Shown here piece by piece: positions 23,101 to 35,387 of a DNA stretch of 64,000 nt. The notes beneath the pieces were generated by a model, which was given only the letters and a program-made list of their open reading frames with translations, did not search any database and had not been told where the DNA came from. The position numbers and the translations under genes were made by a program. Origin of the DNA: Chaenocephalus aceratus (taxonomy: Eukaryota; Chordata; Actinopteri; Perciformes; Channichthyidae); assembly GCA_023974075.1 (NCBI GenBank), contig CM043788.1:13792188-13856187 (forward strand), written 5' to 3'. Position 1 is the first letter of the stretch. Each line of letters begins with the position of its first letter.

Positions 23101-24889
23101 TAGCTAGCTAACAGCGGCAATCATCACGGCATAGGAGCAGTACGCTACACGGTCGCCTCAGAAATGTAAAAGTATTAACTCTGTAAGAAATGACAGCGTA
23201 CAAAGAGAACTCCAAATGAAGACACAGTAGATACTTTTTAGAGACACACGCTAGCAAGGTGAATGATATGCAGTATGGAGTGTGAGCGCTCTGCTTTCTG
23301 GTGAAAACGTCACCAGGAGTGCCAGAGCAGGGACAACAGCAGATGAGAGAGGCTGAGCACCAAAGCAGCCATGAAAATCCTCTCTACATCCTCCTTCCTC
23401 TGCACGCAGATCCCTATGAAATGGAATCATCTTTTCCTTCTGCACCTCTTTATCTCATCCCATCCTCCTTAACAACCTGCTTATCCTCTGGGCAGTCCCT
23501 TCAGCCCAGAGTCCCATCTCATTCCCCACCATTGAGTTTACTGTACTTTCTTTTTTACTCTCTAGTGTCTCTCTGAGGCTCCAGATGCTCCTTCTCTCAT
23601 TTTAATAAAGCGACAGTGTTATGCAGAAAGAGACTTAAACAGGTAAGTCACGGGGAGAAGAGAGCGAGAGCGGGAGGGAGGGAGATGGAGAGACAAAGGG
23701 AAACAGGAGGAGAGAGGGAGCCAAAGTTAGTGGTCAGCAACACCGCGGGCATCATAAATCAGATTTCCCACAATCCCCTGTGGAGGGGCCCTCCGCTCGG
23801 CCTTGTGTGGACACGCTCAGCGGGGCGCGGAGCATCGATTGGCGTCGCCAGGCCGATGCTGACTGTGCCGGGTTCGGAGGGCGAGAGGGGCATAGGGGTG
23901 AGGCGGGGGGGTTGAGGGTGTGTGTGTGTATTGGTTGAGGTGTGTGAGGTGGAGAGGAGGGGGGGGACTCATGAAGAAATCTGCCTCAGCATCAAACTAA
24001 AACAGCAAACCAAACCCAGGAAATGTAGGTGTTTGTGTGTTTGTGCAGGAGAATGTGCAGACTCGGGGGTAATTTCCTCCCCCATCAGCACACCCTCACT
24101 CACTTCAACACTTGCCCTCTTCTTCTTCTTATTCTTCCCCTCTCATCACAATCTTCTGCCCACTCACTCAGGGGCAGAAAGGGGGGAACGGGACCTTCTT
24201 GCTGCTTCAGGGTTTGTGTTGAGAGGCCGAGATGAAGCTCACACAGCCGGAGGGCAGCTGTCCACTCAAACACTGAACCCTGGAGACAAAACACAAACCA
24301 ACATGTCAACTTTATCTCTTAGTTTGTTTGAATAGACCTCATGTCTTACTTAACTCGAGGTAGAGGGGATTGTGATAGTGGAGTTATGTTGTTATAATGC
24401 CACCTTTTGGTTTGTTTATCCATAGAGATGGGGAAAATCTTGACTAGAAAAGTAGCTCCAATTCAAAAGTTGTTGCATTATTACATGTTACCAGGAAACT
24501 GCCTATGTTATAAAAGCACACTAATATTCCAGTATTGTTTCATATCAGACCAGGTCATGTATACAGCATGCAGTTTGTATTTTCCGAATAAAGCCTCATC
24601 CTGCATTTTTTTCCAATTAAGAGGGTGTGCGCATATATTACTTATTTGTTAGGAGCATTCTTTAGATATGTATACAACACATTTGGAATAAACGTCTAAA
24701 TTGGGGTTTTCCCCTCACTTTGCGTCAGCTCTGTGCCTTGCATTCAAACAAACTCTGCCACGAGACACATGACAGAAAAGAGAAGCCCTCAGTTCAGGTC
24801 GGAAGGAGAAACACAATTAGTTTTAATTGTGATAAAAGACCTGGAAATCAGTTTTTTGTACAAATGTCCCAACGCAAAACCTTTCAAGG
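20166..24889 (+). other. Unique non-coding sequence inside the duplicated block
   Basis: No gene is supported apart from the weak exon candidate at 23566. The open frames at 20233, 21922, 23301, 23616 and 23922 lack recognisable domains. 20455-20560 (GCCCAAGCACAAGCCGTCAC, TCGCTAACAGCCAGCTCC) is complex sequence that may be regulatory. The corresponding right-hand copy is 31916-36640. Confidence 0.35.
23566..23642 (+). other. Candidate 77-bp exon (left copy)
   Basis: It is preceded by a pyrimidine tract ending CTCTCTAG and followed by a strong donor, ACAG|GTAAGTCA. One frame is open throughout (CLSEAPDAPSLILIKRQCYA, then ERDLN). It is too short to identify and no neighbouring exons were found. 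It could be a non-coding or cryptic exon. Confidence 0.25.
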
Positions 24890-26345
24890 TGGATTATCTT
24901 GGTAGGGAGAGGAGCAGGCTCGAATAAAAGGCAGTACAAAGGTGGAAGCAGGTTTATTAAATAAATCTGGTACAATAAAACTTGGAACTAATGGGATCAG
25001 GTAAGGCGAAACATTACAAAAGAACGAAACAAAAACATGAACAAACCGGAAGACTTGGGGAACACGGAAAGCAGAAACAGGAGGGCACACGAGGAAACTC
25101 AGCAATGAGGCGAACCACACCAGGGAGACATTGACGATTTACAGGGAATAAAAATAGAGATGGGTGAGTCCTAATTCATCCAGATGATTAACCCGGATCC
25201 TAGTAATGATCTGGGAGTGACGAGTCTCCCCTCTCCATTAACCCGAGTCCTTTGAGTCCTAAACCTGGTGACGTACAAAATTAAAACTATAAATTGCTCC
25301 ACTCGCTACTCTCCTTATAACATGTCAAATCACATTACAACATACCCCAGTCCATCTGCCTAGCCTTTAGCGACACTGAAAAAAAAGTGGAGTGACATTT
25401 ACTTAGAAAAACCTAGGTAACAATTTTCCACGCAGAAATTCTAAGTAAATGTAACAACCTATATTTCAAGTAACTTCTACTTACAGTTAGGAAGTGTTTG
25501 TTACTAAAGGGAATCAAGTAAACTTTACTGTCAAATTTCAGTATTTGTAAGTACATTCTACTTTCTATTGTAATAGTAGATTTTACTTAAGATTACATTT
25601 GCATCTTATTAGAAAATTTCCAGTAAATAATATTTGGCTTTTCAGGTTTTTTTTACTTGCTATTCTTACCTTTTATTTAATACATATGTAGATACTATTT
25701 TAATATAATTTATTCTACATGTAACATCAAATACAAATGCAAACACATTTATTTTTGTTCTGTTGTCTGATAGATGCCATGATTAAGCTACAGTTTACAA
25801 TGATTTGAACAAATACTGCACATACATCAGTTAAACTTAACAAAGCAGGCACAGAAACACATATACTGTCACTCAGGTCGAAGAAGAATCCGGCCCTTTA
25901 CTTAAGTAAAATATTCATACCACACTGTAAGAATACTCTATTACAAGTGAAAATCTGGTAATGGAAAATGTTACATTAGCTAAATGCTGTTTGAGTATTA
26001 CACGTTAAAGTACCCTATAGTAAAGAATCCAAAATTAAACAAAAAAAACAACTTAAAAGCTCAAAATTAATTACAAAAATACAAACAAAATTTAAAACAT
26101 GTTTTGTAAATAAAATAAAACCGAAGCGTATACTTTATAAACTCCATAAAAGATCTAGTGAAGCACAAAGTACAATATTTTCCTTTGATTTGTAGTGGAG
26201 TATAAACAGTGGCAGAGGTGGGGGTGGCCCGTCACTAGGTTCCGTGCGGAAACCATTCCTGAAATATACCAGAGCACTGCCGGAACACTTTCGCTGCGTC
26301 ACATCTGACCTGCGCAGTGTGCGCACCTTACTGCTCCACGACCAT
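24890..26345 (+). other. AT-rich, repeat-like non-coding sequence
   Basis: 25370-25930 contains many TTTACTT/AAGTAAA words, including a left CACTGAAAAAAAAGTGGAGT and a later inverted TTACTTAAGTAAAATATTCA and CACTGTAAGAATACTC. This suggests a MITE with CACTG ends, but I could not define its borders. No gene is supported. The right-hand counterpart is about 36650-38076. Confidence 0.35.
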
Positions 26346-26643
26346 AGAGGCTTCTCATACTCAAATGTCCCCTCCTTGACTCCCCTCCTCGACTCCCCTC
26401 CTCGATACTTAGAACCCGCCCACAGGAGATGCGAGCGGAGGACCGAGGAGGAACCATCAGTGTATCCTCGGTTATAGCTCCTCCAGAGAGCCTCCTCGAC
26501 GCTCGATCCTCGGTCCTCGGTGTGCATTTAGAGAAATGAGACGTCCTTCAAAATGGCGCGCTGAAATTCATTTCCGAGTACTACCGGAGGGACCGAGGAG
26601 TCGAGGAGTCGAGGAGGGGAAATTTGAGTATTGAGAAGCCTCT
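26346..26643 (+). mobile_element. MITE with AGAGGCTTCTCA termini (left copy)
   Basis: Same element as 38077-38370, with a one-base deletion in the left terminus and small insertions near the right end. Confidence 0.8.
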
Positions 26644-26836
26644 CATGAGTGCCGTTCTCGAGGAGCACATGCCATTTTCGGCTGGCAAGTTAAGTTAGGT
26701 AAGCTATAATATTAATATAAGAGGCGAGATTGCTTTGCGACTCTGCTTTTGTAACATTGATTATCCCACCCTTAACTGTATAAATTAAGCATATGAGCTA
26801 ACGTTTTTATGCATTGTACAAATTCTTAGGTGACAT

Positions 26837-27180
26837 TATTTGCCATTAGTAAATTGTTCAGTAAGTAGCTTACTCATGTAGCATGTAGCATGAGATGGCA
26901 CAAAAACGTGTCATATCAATTTAAGACATATTAGCTTTTGAATATTTTGTTATCAAGGGAAGTGACTAGCATCCTAGTAAGGGGCTTGTTTTTAAAGTTA
27001 GATAATGTAATAAACAAATTATAAGCTCTGCTAAAGGATAGTTTATTTACCATTAGTACATTCAGTACGTAGCTTACTCATGTAGCCTGTAGCATGTATC
27101 ATGAGATGGCACAAAAACGTGTCTTATCAACTAAACTCAAATTAGCTTTTTGAATATGGTTTTTGATCTCTGTTAACGGA
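26837..27180 (+). repeat. Degenerate tandem pair (left copy)
   Basis: Two units share TAGCTTACTCATGTAGC and ATGAGATGGCACAAAAACGT. See 38561-38895. Confidence 0.75.
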
Positions 27181-27681
27181 TAGTTATTGCTGTGGAATTT
27201 AACCTATTGCTATAACTCGTTTATAATAGCTAAATAAATCATAATTAATCAAAATAAGATTACTTTTTTAGACATGGCTTGATAAATTGAGCAGGCAACT
27301 GCATAAAGAATCCAGCTGAGGCACAGGAGAATGAAAGACAGGGTAAGATAGAGAAAGGACAGACAGACAGAGAGAGCGAAGGGAGGGAGAGGAGTCTCCA
27401 GTGAGACCTGGCCCAAGTGGACATCCAGGTATACAGATTCTCCCTCATACACCTGGCCCACTAGTGTGTTCTATATTCACATCATGTTTAAAATGCATTT
27501 TAAAAAAGCTTTAAGTAAAATAGTTCATCATTCCAACATCACCCTAAAGTCTGACGCAGATTCTTATTTAGTTGTTTATTTCAAAGACCCCCAACGCAAA
27601 TACTGTAGAATTGTTATTCATATAACCTTGTTGAAAATAATTATAATCATCTTAAAAATCTGATGCTTGTTATTTTTTTAG

Positions 27682-28446
27682 ATTTTTCCAAAAGAACCTG
27701 TACAAGCACAGCGTACAGATTCAGAGAGCGAGAAGAGATGAGCCCCCCCGTACCCCCCCAGTTGGCCAAGTGGACCTCCAGGTAAACAGACTCTTTCACA
27801 ATACTGAATATTGATTGTACTTTAGTTTTGCCCATCTGATACAGTGGCCAATGTTTTACATGCGCCTGATAATAATTCATGGGGATAGGTCTGATAACAC
27901 CACTCCTATAAACACCTCTATCGGAGTAAAAAGTAAGGTGGACAATAGAATTTTAGGGCCTGGGATCATACATTATATGTAGAATGGGGGAAATGGGTAA
28001 ACAGATTGGCCAGACCTTGATTGTTATTAATCTCTGCTGTAATTGAATAATTGAAAATGCTTTTTTGTTTTTAAAAACAGACATTTCAAAATCAAGAGCC
28101 GATCAACCAGTCCAGCCACACCCGAAACTCTTATCCCAGGACATTCCAGGGTGACAGACGAAGAAACTTTCAAGCCTCGTGGTACAGTGTTCACTCATGG
28201 CTAGAGTGTTATCAGATTCCAGGACTCTGCAAACGGTTTTGCATGCAGGCATTTTTGGCCTCCCAAACACAGATTCAGTGTTACTTACTTCAGCCTTGGG
28301 ATTTAGAACTGGAAAAAGGCAACATTCAGAGATGGAGGGTTCACTAAACATGTAAAGAGAGAGGCTCACACAAATGCAATGGTGGCTTTGAAAGACTATG
28401 AGAGGAGAAAAAAGTGAATGCATCTTTAAATGAGTAACCTGACTAA
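27682..28446 (+). pseudogene. hAT transposase exons, left copy, broken by small indels
   Basis: This corresponds to 39383-40123. Compared with that open copy it has many one- or two-base changes: extra A/C bases around 27695-27765, an AT insertion near 28133, an extra C near 28218, an extra T near 28252, and several more up to 28435. These destroy the frame repeatedly, while splice sites and order are unchanged. The clustering near the contig end suggests consensus errors rather than biological decay. Confidence 0.75.
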
Positions 28447-28487
28447 AAAAACATAGTAAGCAGATACAAGAAAATCGTACTTATATA

Positions 28488-29542
28488 CAGTAGCGTGGCA
28501 TGGGAAAACAATTAGGGAAAGCCAATAATACGTCCTTTCTTTTGGGTCGGGGGTGTGGTGGTCAATGTAATAACGTAACCATCATTTTACACACATTTGT
28601 ATCATACAGATGCAGGATTTACACACGCCTGTTATCTAACCGACAGGTCCGCACGCACTCTCCAGCCGAAACTCTAATAAGCATTCATTCACAAACTATA
28701 TCAGGAGACCTTTAACATTTAACGTCCGATTTGCTCCTTTTTTCCTCGCTGTACACAGCTCCAGTTTGGGCATCGGCCTGTCATCAGATTGTATTTGTTG
28801 TTGCTGCTGTAGCGGAAGTTTAGTACAATTATTTTTGATTAAATACTCCAAATCTCCACCCTCCATAATTGCACTTGCTTCAGTTGCTTGCTACTTGCTA
28901 ACGGCGATGAGAGTGATGCAGTGACGCTATCTATCTTCTATCGATTAGATTTATGATTAGAAAATTATAAAAGTAGGGTAGACATGTGGATATTATCCGA
29001 CTGAACAAAACGTTTTCCAACTGACCTTATTTCAAGCTATTTTTCAAAATCCTATGGAGAAATCCCCATTGCTTTTTTGTCGAGGGAAACCGAGCGCAGG
29101 CATACTTCCGGTTTTAGGACGCGTCACTGCAACACTAAATTGATGCGATTGGATTGGATTGAGAGGCAAGGGAAGCCAGCCGCCTCTCTGGCTTCCCTTG
29201 CATGGCCTTGACTAATCACAGGTTGGCAGGGGCATGACGTGAGCCTTGTCCTGATTGGTCAATCTCTCCATTTTCTTTCACCAAGGGAAGCCAATTTCGG
29301 CTGGCCTCCTCCTCGCAACAGAGAGTGCAATCTACTGTTTTACCATAACACCTAGAGGGGCGCTGTTTCACTCTTTGTAAATACTCAATGAGAATGGGGG
29401 GAGAGACGGGCCGGCAGCAACACACAACAAAGAATTTCCGAAACTAAACAAAGTGTTTTTATTTATTTCTTAAAATTATAACTACAATCCGAAAAAACAG
29501 GGGAAGCCTGGCTTCCCTTGGCCTCCAGGAGAAACACCACTG
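28488..29542 (+). mobile_element. Non-autonomous hAT element, TSD CTTATATA (left copy)
   Basis: TSD at 28480-28487 and 29543-29550. Same insertion as 40164-41214. Confidence 0.9.
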
Positions 29543-29550
29543 CTTATATA

Positions 29551-29804
29551 AAAAGTGTAGCGGAAGTTTTATACTGTTAACAGCAACCCAAAAACATTTC
29601 ACAAAGGGGTCATAGGGAGACGAGATGCAGACAACAGGGGAAACTTCTTGGCTATATTAGATATGATTGCAAACCATTTATCAAAAATAAACTTACAGGG
29701 CCTCGCAATGCAAAATACACTAGCCACCAAATTCAGAATGAGATTTTGGATACATAGCTGAAATGGTACGCTACTCCATCATTAACGAGGTCAAGGGAAG
29801 TGAG
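29551..29804 (+). pseudogene. hAT transposase continuation (left copy)
   Basis: Counterpart of 41223-41474: the coding relic resumes after the hAT insertion and stops where the next element begins. Confidence 0.7.
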
Positions 29805-30280
29805 CAGATGCGGCGCTAGGGGGTGGCTACTTGGGCTCAAGCCCCGGATGTTTTCTGAAAAGCCCCGGATGTTTCACTTACATTTTTTTTTTTTTTTTTT
29901 TGAAAATGGTCTCTGGAGTAAATGTGCAGTACCGGAGTCCACCAGAGAGGCAGCCGCTGCGGGACATTAGCCTCGTACTTGCGTAGCCTTCCTGCCCTGA
30001 GGAAGAAGTGATCCTTCCTAGTGCCTGACGAGTTTTAAGCTAATAGCCTATAAAGTTATGGATAGTAGAAAGTTATTTCACCATCGAAGCAGGCGCCACA
30101 GAGCTGCAGGCAGCAGCAGTATCAGCAGCTGACAACAATGTCATCATCCCAGCAGTGAAGAATGGATGATGTTTCAGTTTGTGAATCTAATGGTGATATC
30201 TGCACTCTGGCTGACTGAGTAAGAAGTGAAAAAGAGTGATGTACTGTAACGTTAATCTTATAGCTAGTAAACATGGAGTA
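29805..30280 (+). mobile_element. 5' end of a second autonomous-type hAT (left copy)
   Basis: Counterpart of 41475-41944. The first-exon start codon is followed by a frameshifted sequence here, unlike the open right-hand copy. Confidence 0.65.
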
Positions 30281-30561
30281 CCAAGGCAAGGCAAGTTTAT
30301 TTATATAGCAAGCCTTTCAAACACACAGGCAATTCAAGGTGCTTTACAAAAATGAAAGACATTCAGACATAGGCATTTAAAAACAGTAAAAGATAATAAA
30401 AGAAACATTAAAAAGAAAAAATACATGAATAAAAAGTTACAGTGCAGTTTAAGATATGAATAGTTCACAACAGAATTCCACTTTACTGATGAACACAACA
30501 GCTCAGTTGAAATTAAAGCAGCGACAAAAGAATAAACCACACTAAGTCAATACCCTTATAT
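30281..30561 (+). repeat. Dispersed repeat with GGCAAGTTTATTTATATAGC start (left copy)
   Basis: Counterpart of 41945-42223. Confidence 0.65.
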
Positions 30562-30569
30562 GTTAGTAT

Positions 30570-30640
30570 TAGGGCTGTCAGTCTAGATTAAAATATTTAA
30601 TCGCGATTAAGCGCATGATTGTCCATAGTTAATCGCGATT
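30570..30640 (+). mobile_element. Left end of the TAGGGCTGTCA hAT element, cut by the contig end
   Basis: It starts TAGGGCTGTCA after GTTAGTAT (30562-30569) and stops at the first N. The full element is at 42232-43068. Confidence 0.85.
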
Positions 30641-30740
30641 NNNNNNNNNNNNNNNNNNNNNNNNNNNNNNNNNNNNNNNNNNNNNNNNNNNNNNNNNNNN
30701 NNNNNNNNNNNNNNNNNNNNNNNNNNNNNNNNNNNNNNNN
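30641..30740. other. Assembly gap of exactly 100 N
   Basis: A round 100-base N run is the usual placeholder for a scaffold join of unknown size. The sequences on its two sides are the ends of the duplicated block. Confidence 0.99.
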
Positions 30741-33700
30741 AGGGAAGAGAGGAGGAGGAGGGTATGTGACTAAGGAGAGGGAACAAGAGCAGAGGAGAAG
30801 GAGTGGAATAAGAAAAGAAGGGTGTTAGACAGGATGCAAACAAGAAGAGGAGGGAAGGAAAATATCCGGGAAAGATGAGGAGAGCACACAAGATGAGAAG
30901 GGAGGATGAGAGGAGTTGGGAAGAGGATGAACAAACAAAGAGGAAAGGAATGGGGAGAGGACACAGGAGGGAAGAGGGAGTAGATAGGAAGGAGTAGTTT
31001 AGGGGGTGAAAGGGGAGAAGTCAAATAAAAGGAAATAAATAAGATTTAAGGAGGAAAAGGCAGTAGAGAATAGAAGAGGGTCATGAAAGTGGGGAGAAAC
31101 AGTTAATGGTAGAGATTAAGAGGAAAAGGGGAAAGTGGAGAAGGAGAGGAGAAAGGGTGAGGGTGGAGGCAAGGAAGTAGGAAAAGAGAGCAAGAAAGAG
31201 AGAGAATATGAAAAGGAAGGAAAGAAGGAGACAAGAGAAGAGACGATGACAGGTGAGGATGATGATAGGAGAGAAAACAGAAAAGTGAAGAGGGATAAGG
31301 ACAGTATAGATAGAGTGAGGAGATTAAAGGCAGAAATACATTAAGGAGACAAAACAAAAGGAGAGGATAGAAAGAAGGCAAGTAGAGGACGAGAAGGGGT
31401 GGATAGGAGAGGACAGGAGAAGAAGAAAGAGAGACACAAAGATATGAGGAGAAGTGAGGATGAAGGACGAAAAGAGAGCAAAGCAGATGGAGGGAAAGTG
31501 GGGAGGAGAAAAAGGAGGTCAGAGAGAAGGAGAGGAGAAATGATAAAGTTGAGAAGAGGAGAAGAGATGAGAGAAGGAGAAGAGATGAGAGACGATGTTA
31601 GATGAAAATGAGGACAGGAGAGAAAATAAAAAGTAGAAGAGAGGCAAAGGGACAGTATAGATAAAGAGAGGACATCAAAATAAGGAGACAAATAAAAGAG
31701 CAAGGAGTATAGAAAGAAGGCAAGTGGAGTATGAGAAGAAGAGGAGAAGAGGACGAACAGTTGAGAGAACAAGAGGGTAGTAAAAGGAGAGATGGAAAAA
31801 GAAGAGGGGAGACAAAAGATGTAAGAAGTGAGGAAGAAAGGGGGAAGAGGTTAGAATGAGAAAGGAGAGAAGAGGATTTGAAAGAGGTGACGAGTAAGAT
31901 GACAGTGAAGATCTGACAATCACTGACAATTCCTCTGAACTTCTCAAAGAAAAGGCCCCTGAACGCCTCACGATGCATCACCATGGTTTCAGTTTGTGTG
32001 TGTTTGTCGTCCCTGTTGGGGTTGCGGCCTGATGTTCCTGCGTGTGTTTCGCTGCAGATAGAATCCTGCCCACAGGGCTACATCATGTCCACGAGGGACC
32101 CGGAGGTTCAAACAAGACCCCGGAGAGAACGGGCCTTTTTACATCTGCTAACGGCCCTCTCCCTCCAACTCACCATCTCTCTCCCTCTGTGTGTGTTTAC
32201 TCCTCAGCTAATTGAGAGCTAATTGCTGTAACACGGTGTAAAGCCCAAGCACAAGCCGTCACCGGGGAAATATCGCTAACAGCCAGCTCCTCCCGCAGGG
32301 GATTGTGGGTAGCAGAGATGTCAGAGCTACTTAGTCTCAAAACAGAAGCTATGAAAACAAACTTTGCTGATTCAATAAACAGATATATAACATGTGACAA
32401 AGTTAAACAATTAAAAAAACTGTGATCTGCAAATAAGCTTCCTATTCATCAATTTAATGTCCTGTGAAATCCATCCATCTATCTCCTCACATAGTTGATT
32501 ATGAGAGTATTTTTTCTTGATGAGTGGTGATGTCTGAGCGGAGTAAAACAGCAGATTTCAATCAGGTATTGAAATAAGCCGAGCTAAGTGCTTTTTATTT
32601 GCCTCAGAGGCGGATGTTGCCTCTGAAGAGAGACGATCATCAATGGCATGAAAAAGAGATGAGGTATTGATATAGTTATGAAACCAATGTTTAAAAACAT
32701 GCCACATCATCAGCACAGCAAGATGAGGTATTAAATATACATCTTCCTTTCACAGTGATTATAGAATTACAACTCAGGGAGAGATGCAACTAAAACCATG
32801 TAATGATCCTGATGATGTTTTCCTTCCTCACTATAGGTTTATATATTCAGCAGTCTGCTGTGGAGTTGAAGTCAAGGATCCAAACAAGTGTTCTTTCATG
32901 TTTTTTTTACAAACCATGTTTTTATAATTTTTCTCACAGTTATTTGGCAAATCATACTGTGTTTTTTTCACACATGTTTATAGGTCATACAACAAAACTG
33001 CATTATTAATTGCATTTCCAGCGACGGTATTTTCTACCAGATTTTGTTGTTTTTGACGTGTCAAAAATATGTTTTGTTAGCAGTGGGTCGAGTAGGGTCC
33101 AAGTGGGGGTGTCAGTATTAACACTTTAATGAAAACATTTTTTGTTTTTGTTTGGAAATGCAATGCAGTTGCATGGGAAAAAAGACTTGTAAGTAGAATA
33201 TTTAGGCTTTTATATATAAAAAAAAAAAATGTAATAAAAGAAACTAAATGGCACACCTCTATTAAAGTCAACGCCATCAGCTGGGGAAAACATGGGTTAA
33301 AAAAGATCGAAAACTCTGGATAAAGCTAGAGAGCAGCCCTTTAATAGTAATTAGTTTCTTTCAAGATCTGCAGCAAAAATATGTTATACTTTGCACAAAC
33401 AATATAGGATTGGCATTAATCTGCCATAACATTGGTATGTTCATTTATTTATTGATCTTAAACGTTTAATTTAAAATTGAAATTAATATCAACGCATATG
33501 CATGTTAAAGATTACAATAACGACTATTCACTATCCTAACAAGCATGTATTACCCCCCCGCCCTCCCCACCAGCTCATGATTGATCTATAAAAACAACCA
33601 GTTACCACTGTCAAAGCAGATAAATCAACCAATCACATGCATGGATGTGTTTAATCACGCATTAGACTAATGCATATCTCCTGCTGTTTGGGGAACTGCT

Positions 33701-35310
33701 TTTACAGCTCACACACACAACAGCAATCTTCCGGCCCATCAGTGCGCTAACTTTCTAATTTACTGTGTTGTTGAAGTGGAGGAGATGGTAAGTGAACGTC
33801 CTGAGGAGGAGCCGGTCCCTCAAACAGCAGGGCCCGGAGGCCCCCCCGCAGCCCTGACACACGCTCAGACAGTCTGAGTGTCACAGTGATACACACTCCG
33901 TCTACACAGCGACTGTCACCGTGATTACTCTATGTGTGTTTGCATGCAGAAGCTAGTGTTATGGAACCATTAATACAGCATGAAACAACTTAAAGCCAGA
34001 ATCAATTTGAAAGTATTTGATATAGTTTGACTGCCAGGTCACTTTAAAGATACTTACATGGTTTGTGCTTTTTATAAATCTAGCAGAGTACTAGTAAAGT
34101 AAAGACTCTTTTTTACAATACATATTCTTTGTATTTAAGGCTAACATGCTTTAAAAGTGGACAAATTATACCACACTTATAAACCAAGCTTTACCCTTCA
34201 GTTACCCAATAATATAGTTCAACACCTAGTCGGCAGTTGTGACAGAACATTTCATTTTTTCTCTGAATGCTCTACTAACCGTATGTTTGTCTTGAAAATT
34301 TGAAAAAAATGAAATAAAAGTATTTTTAATTTTAACCAAATAAAAAACATAGTTGTGTTAAAGCAAGTTTTGTATTATATTTGGTTTTGAGTGTGCCATA
34401 AAACGTTAGCTAGGTTCATTGACATCTACTTACCTTGACTTCAGCCTGTGTATGTCAGATGCGTACATGGCACAGGTAGGCTACTCACAATGAAAAGCCA
34501 TGTATTCCACTGAAATGTAATTCAAAAAGTACAGTTACAAACAATGAAGTTCACAACAATGTTGATTCACAACTTAGCCTACTGACTTACCTTTTTTGGT
34601 ACAGTCAGAAGCAGTGGTTAACACTGCAGCACTATTTCACACGTACATTGCCTGCATAAAAGAAAATGATGTTTTCACATACACAACTCTTTACAAAATG
34701 AATAAGTTGCAGTATATATACATATTGGTTATATAATTAACTATGTTCTTTTAAAACTATTTATACTGGGGTTGAACTGAATACACCGTTATTTTTATAG
34801 TGTTTAACTAAGCAGTCAGTGTGCTAACGTAAACGATAATGTTGCTAGCTAGCTAACAGCGGCAATCATCACGGCATAGGAGCAGTACGCTACACGGTCG
34901 CCTCAGAAATGTAAAAGTATTAACTCTGTAAGAAATGACAGCGTACAAAGAGAACTCCAAATGAAGACACAGTAGATACTTTTTAGAGACACACGCTAGC
35001 AAGGTGAATGATATGCAGTATGGAGTGTGAGCGCTCTGCTTTCTGGTGAAAACGTCACCAGGAGTGCCAGAGCAGGGACAACAGCAGATGAGAGAGGCTG
35101 AGCACCAAAGCAGCCATGAAAATCCTCTCTACATCCTCCTTCCTCTGCACGCAGATCCCTATGAAATGGAATCATCTTTTCCTTCTGCACCTCTTTATCT
35201 CATCCCATCCTCCTTAACAACCTGCTTATCCTCTGGGCAGTCCCTTCAGCCCAGAGTCCCATCTCATTCCCCACCATTGAGTTTACTGTACTTTCTTTTT
35301 TACTCTCTAG

Positions 35311-35387
35311 TGTCTCTCTGAGGCTCCAGATGCTCCTTCTCTCATTTTAATAAAGCGACAGTGTTATGCAGAAAGAGACTTAAACAG
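35311..35387 (+). other. Candidate 77-bp exon (right copy)
   Basis: Identical in sequence and splice context to 23566-23642. Confidence 0.25.

Larger units (their letters stand above)
18991..30640 (+). repeat. Left copy of an 11.6-kb direct duplication (probable contig-end overlap)
   Basis: This segment is repeated in the same orientation at 30741-42300. The copies run in parallel base for base with only small indels and rare substitutions, and every nested element has the same breakpoints. The left copy ends exactly at the N run and the right copy begins exactly after it. Indels relative to the right copy become frequent after about 26000. Confidence 0.97.
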
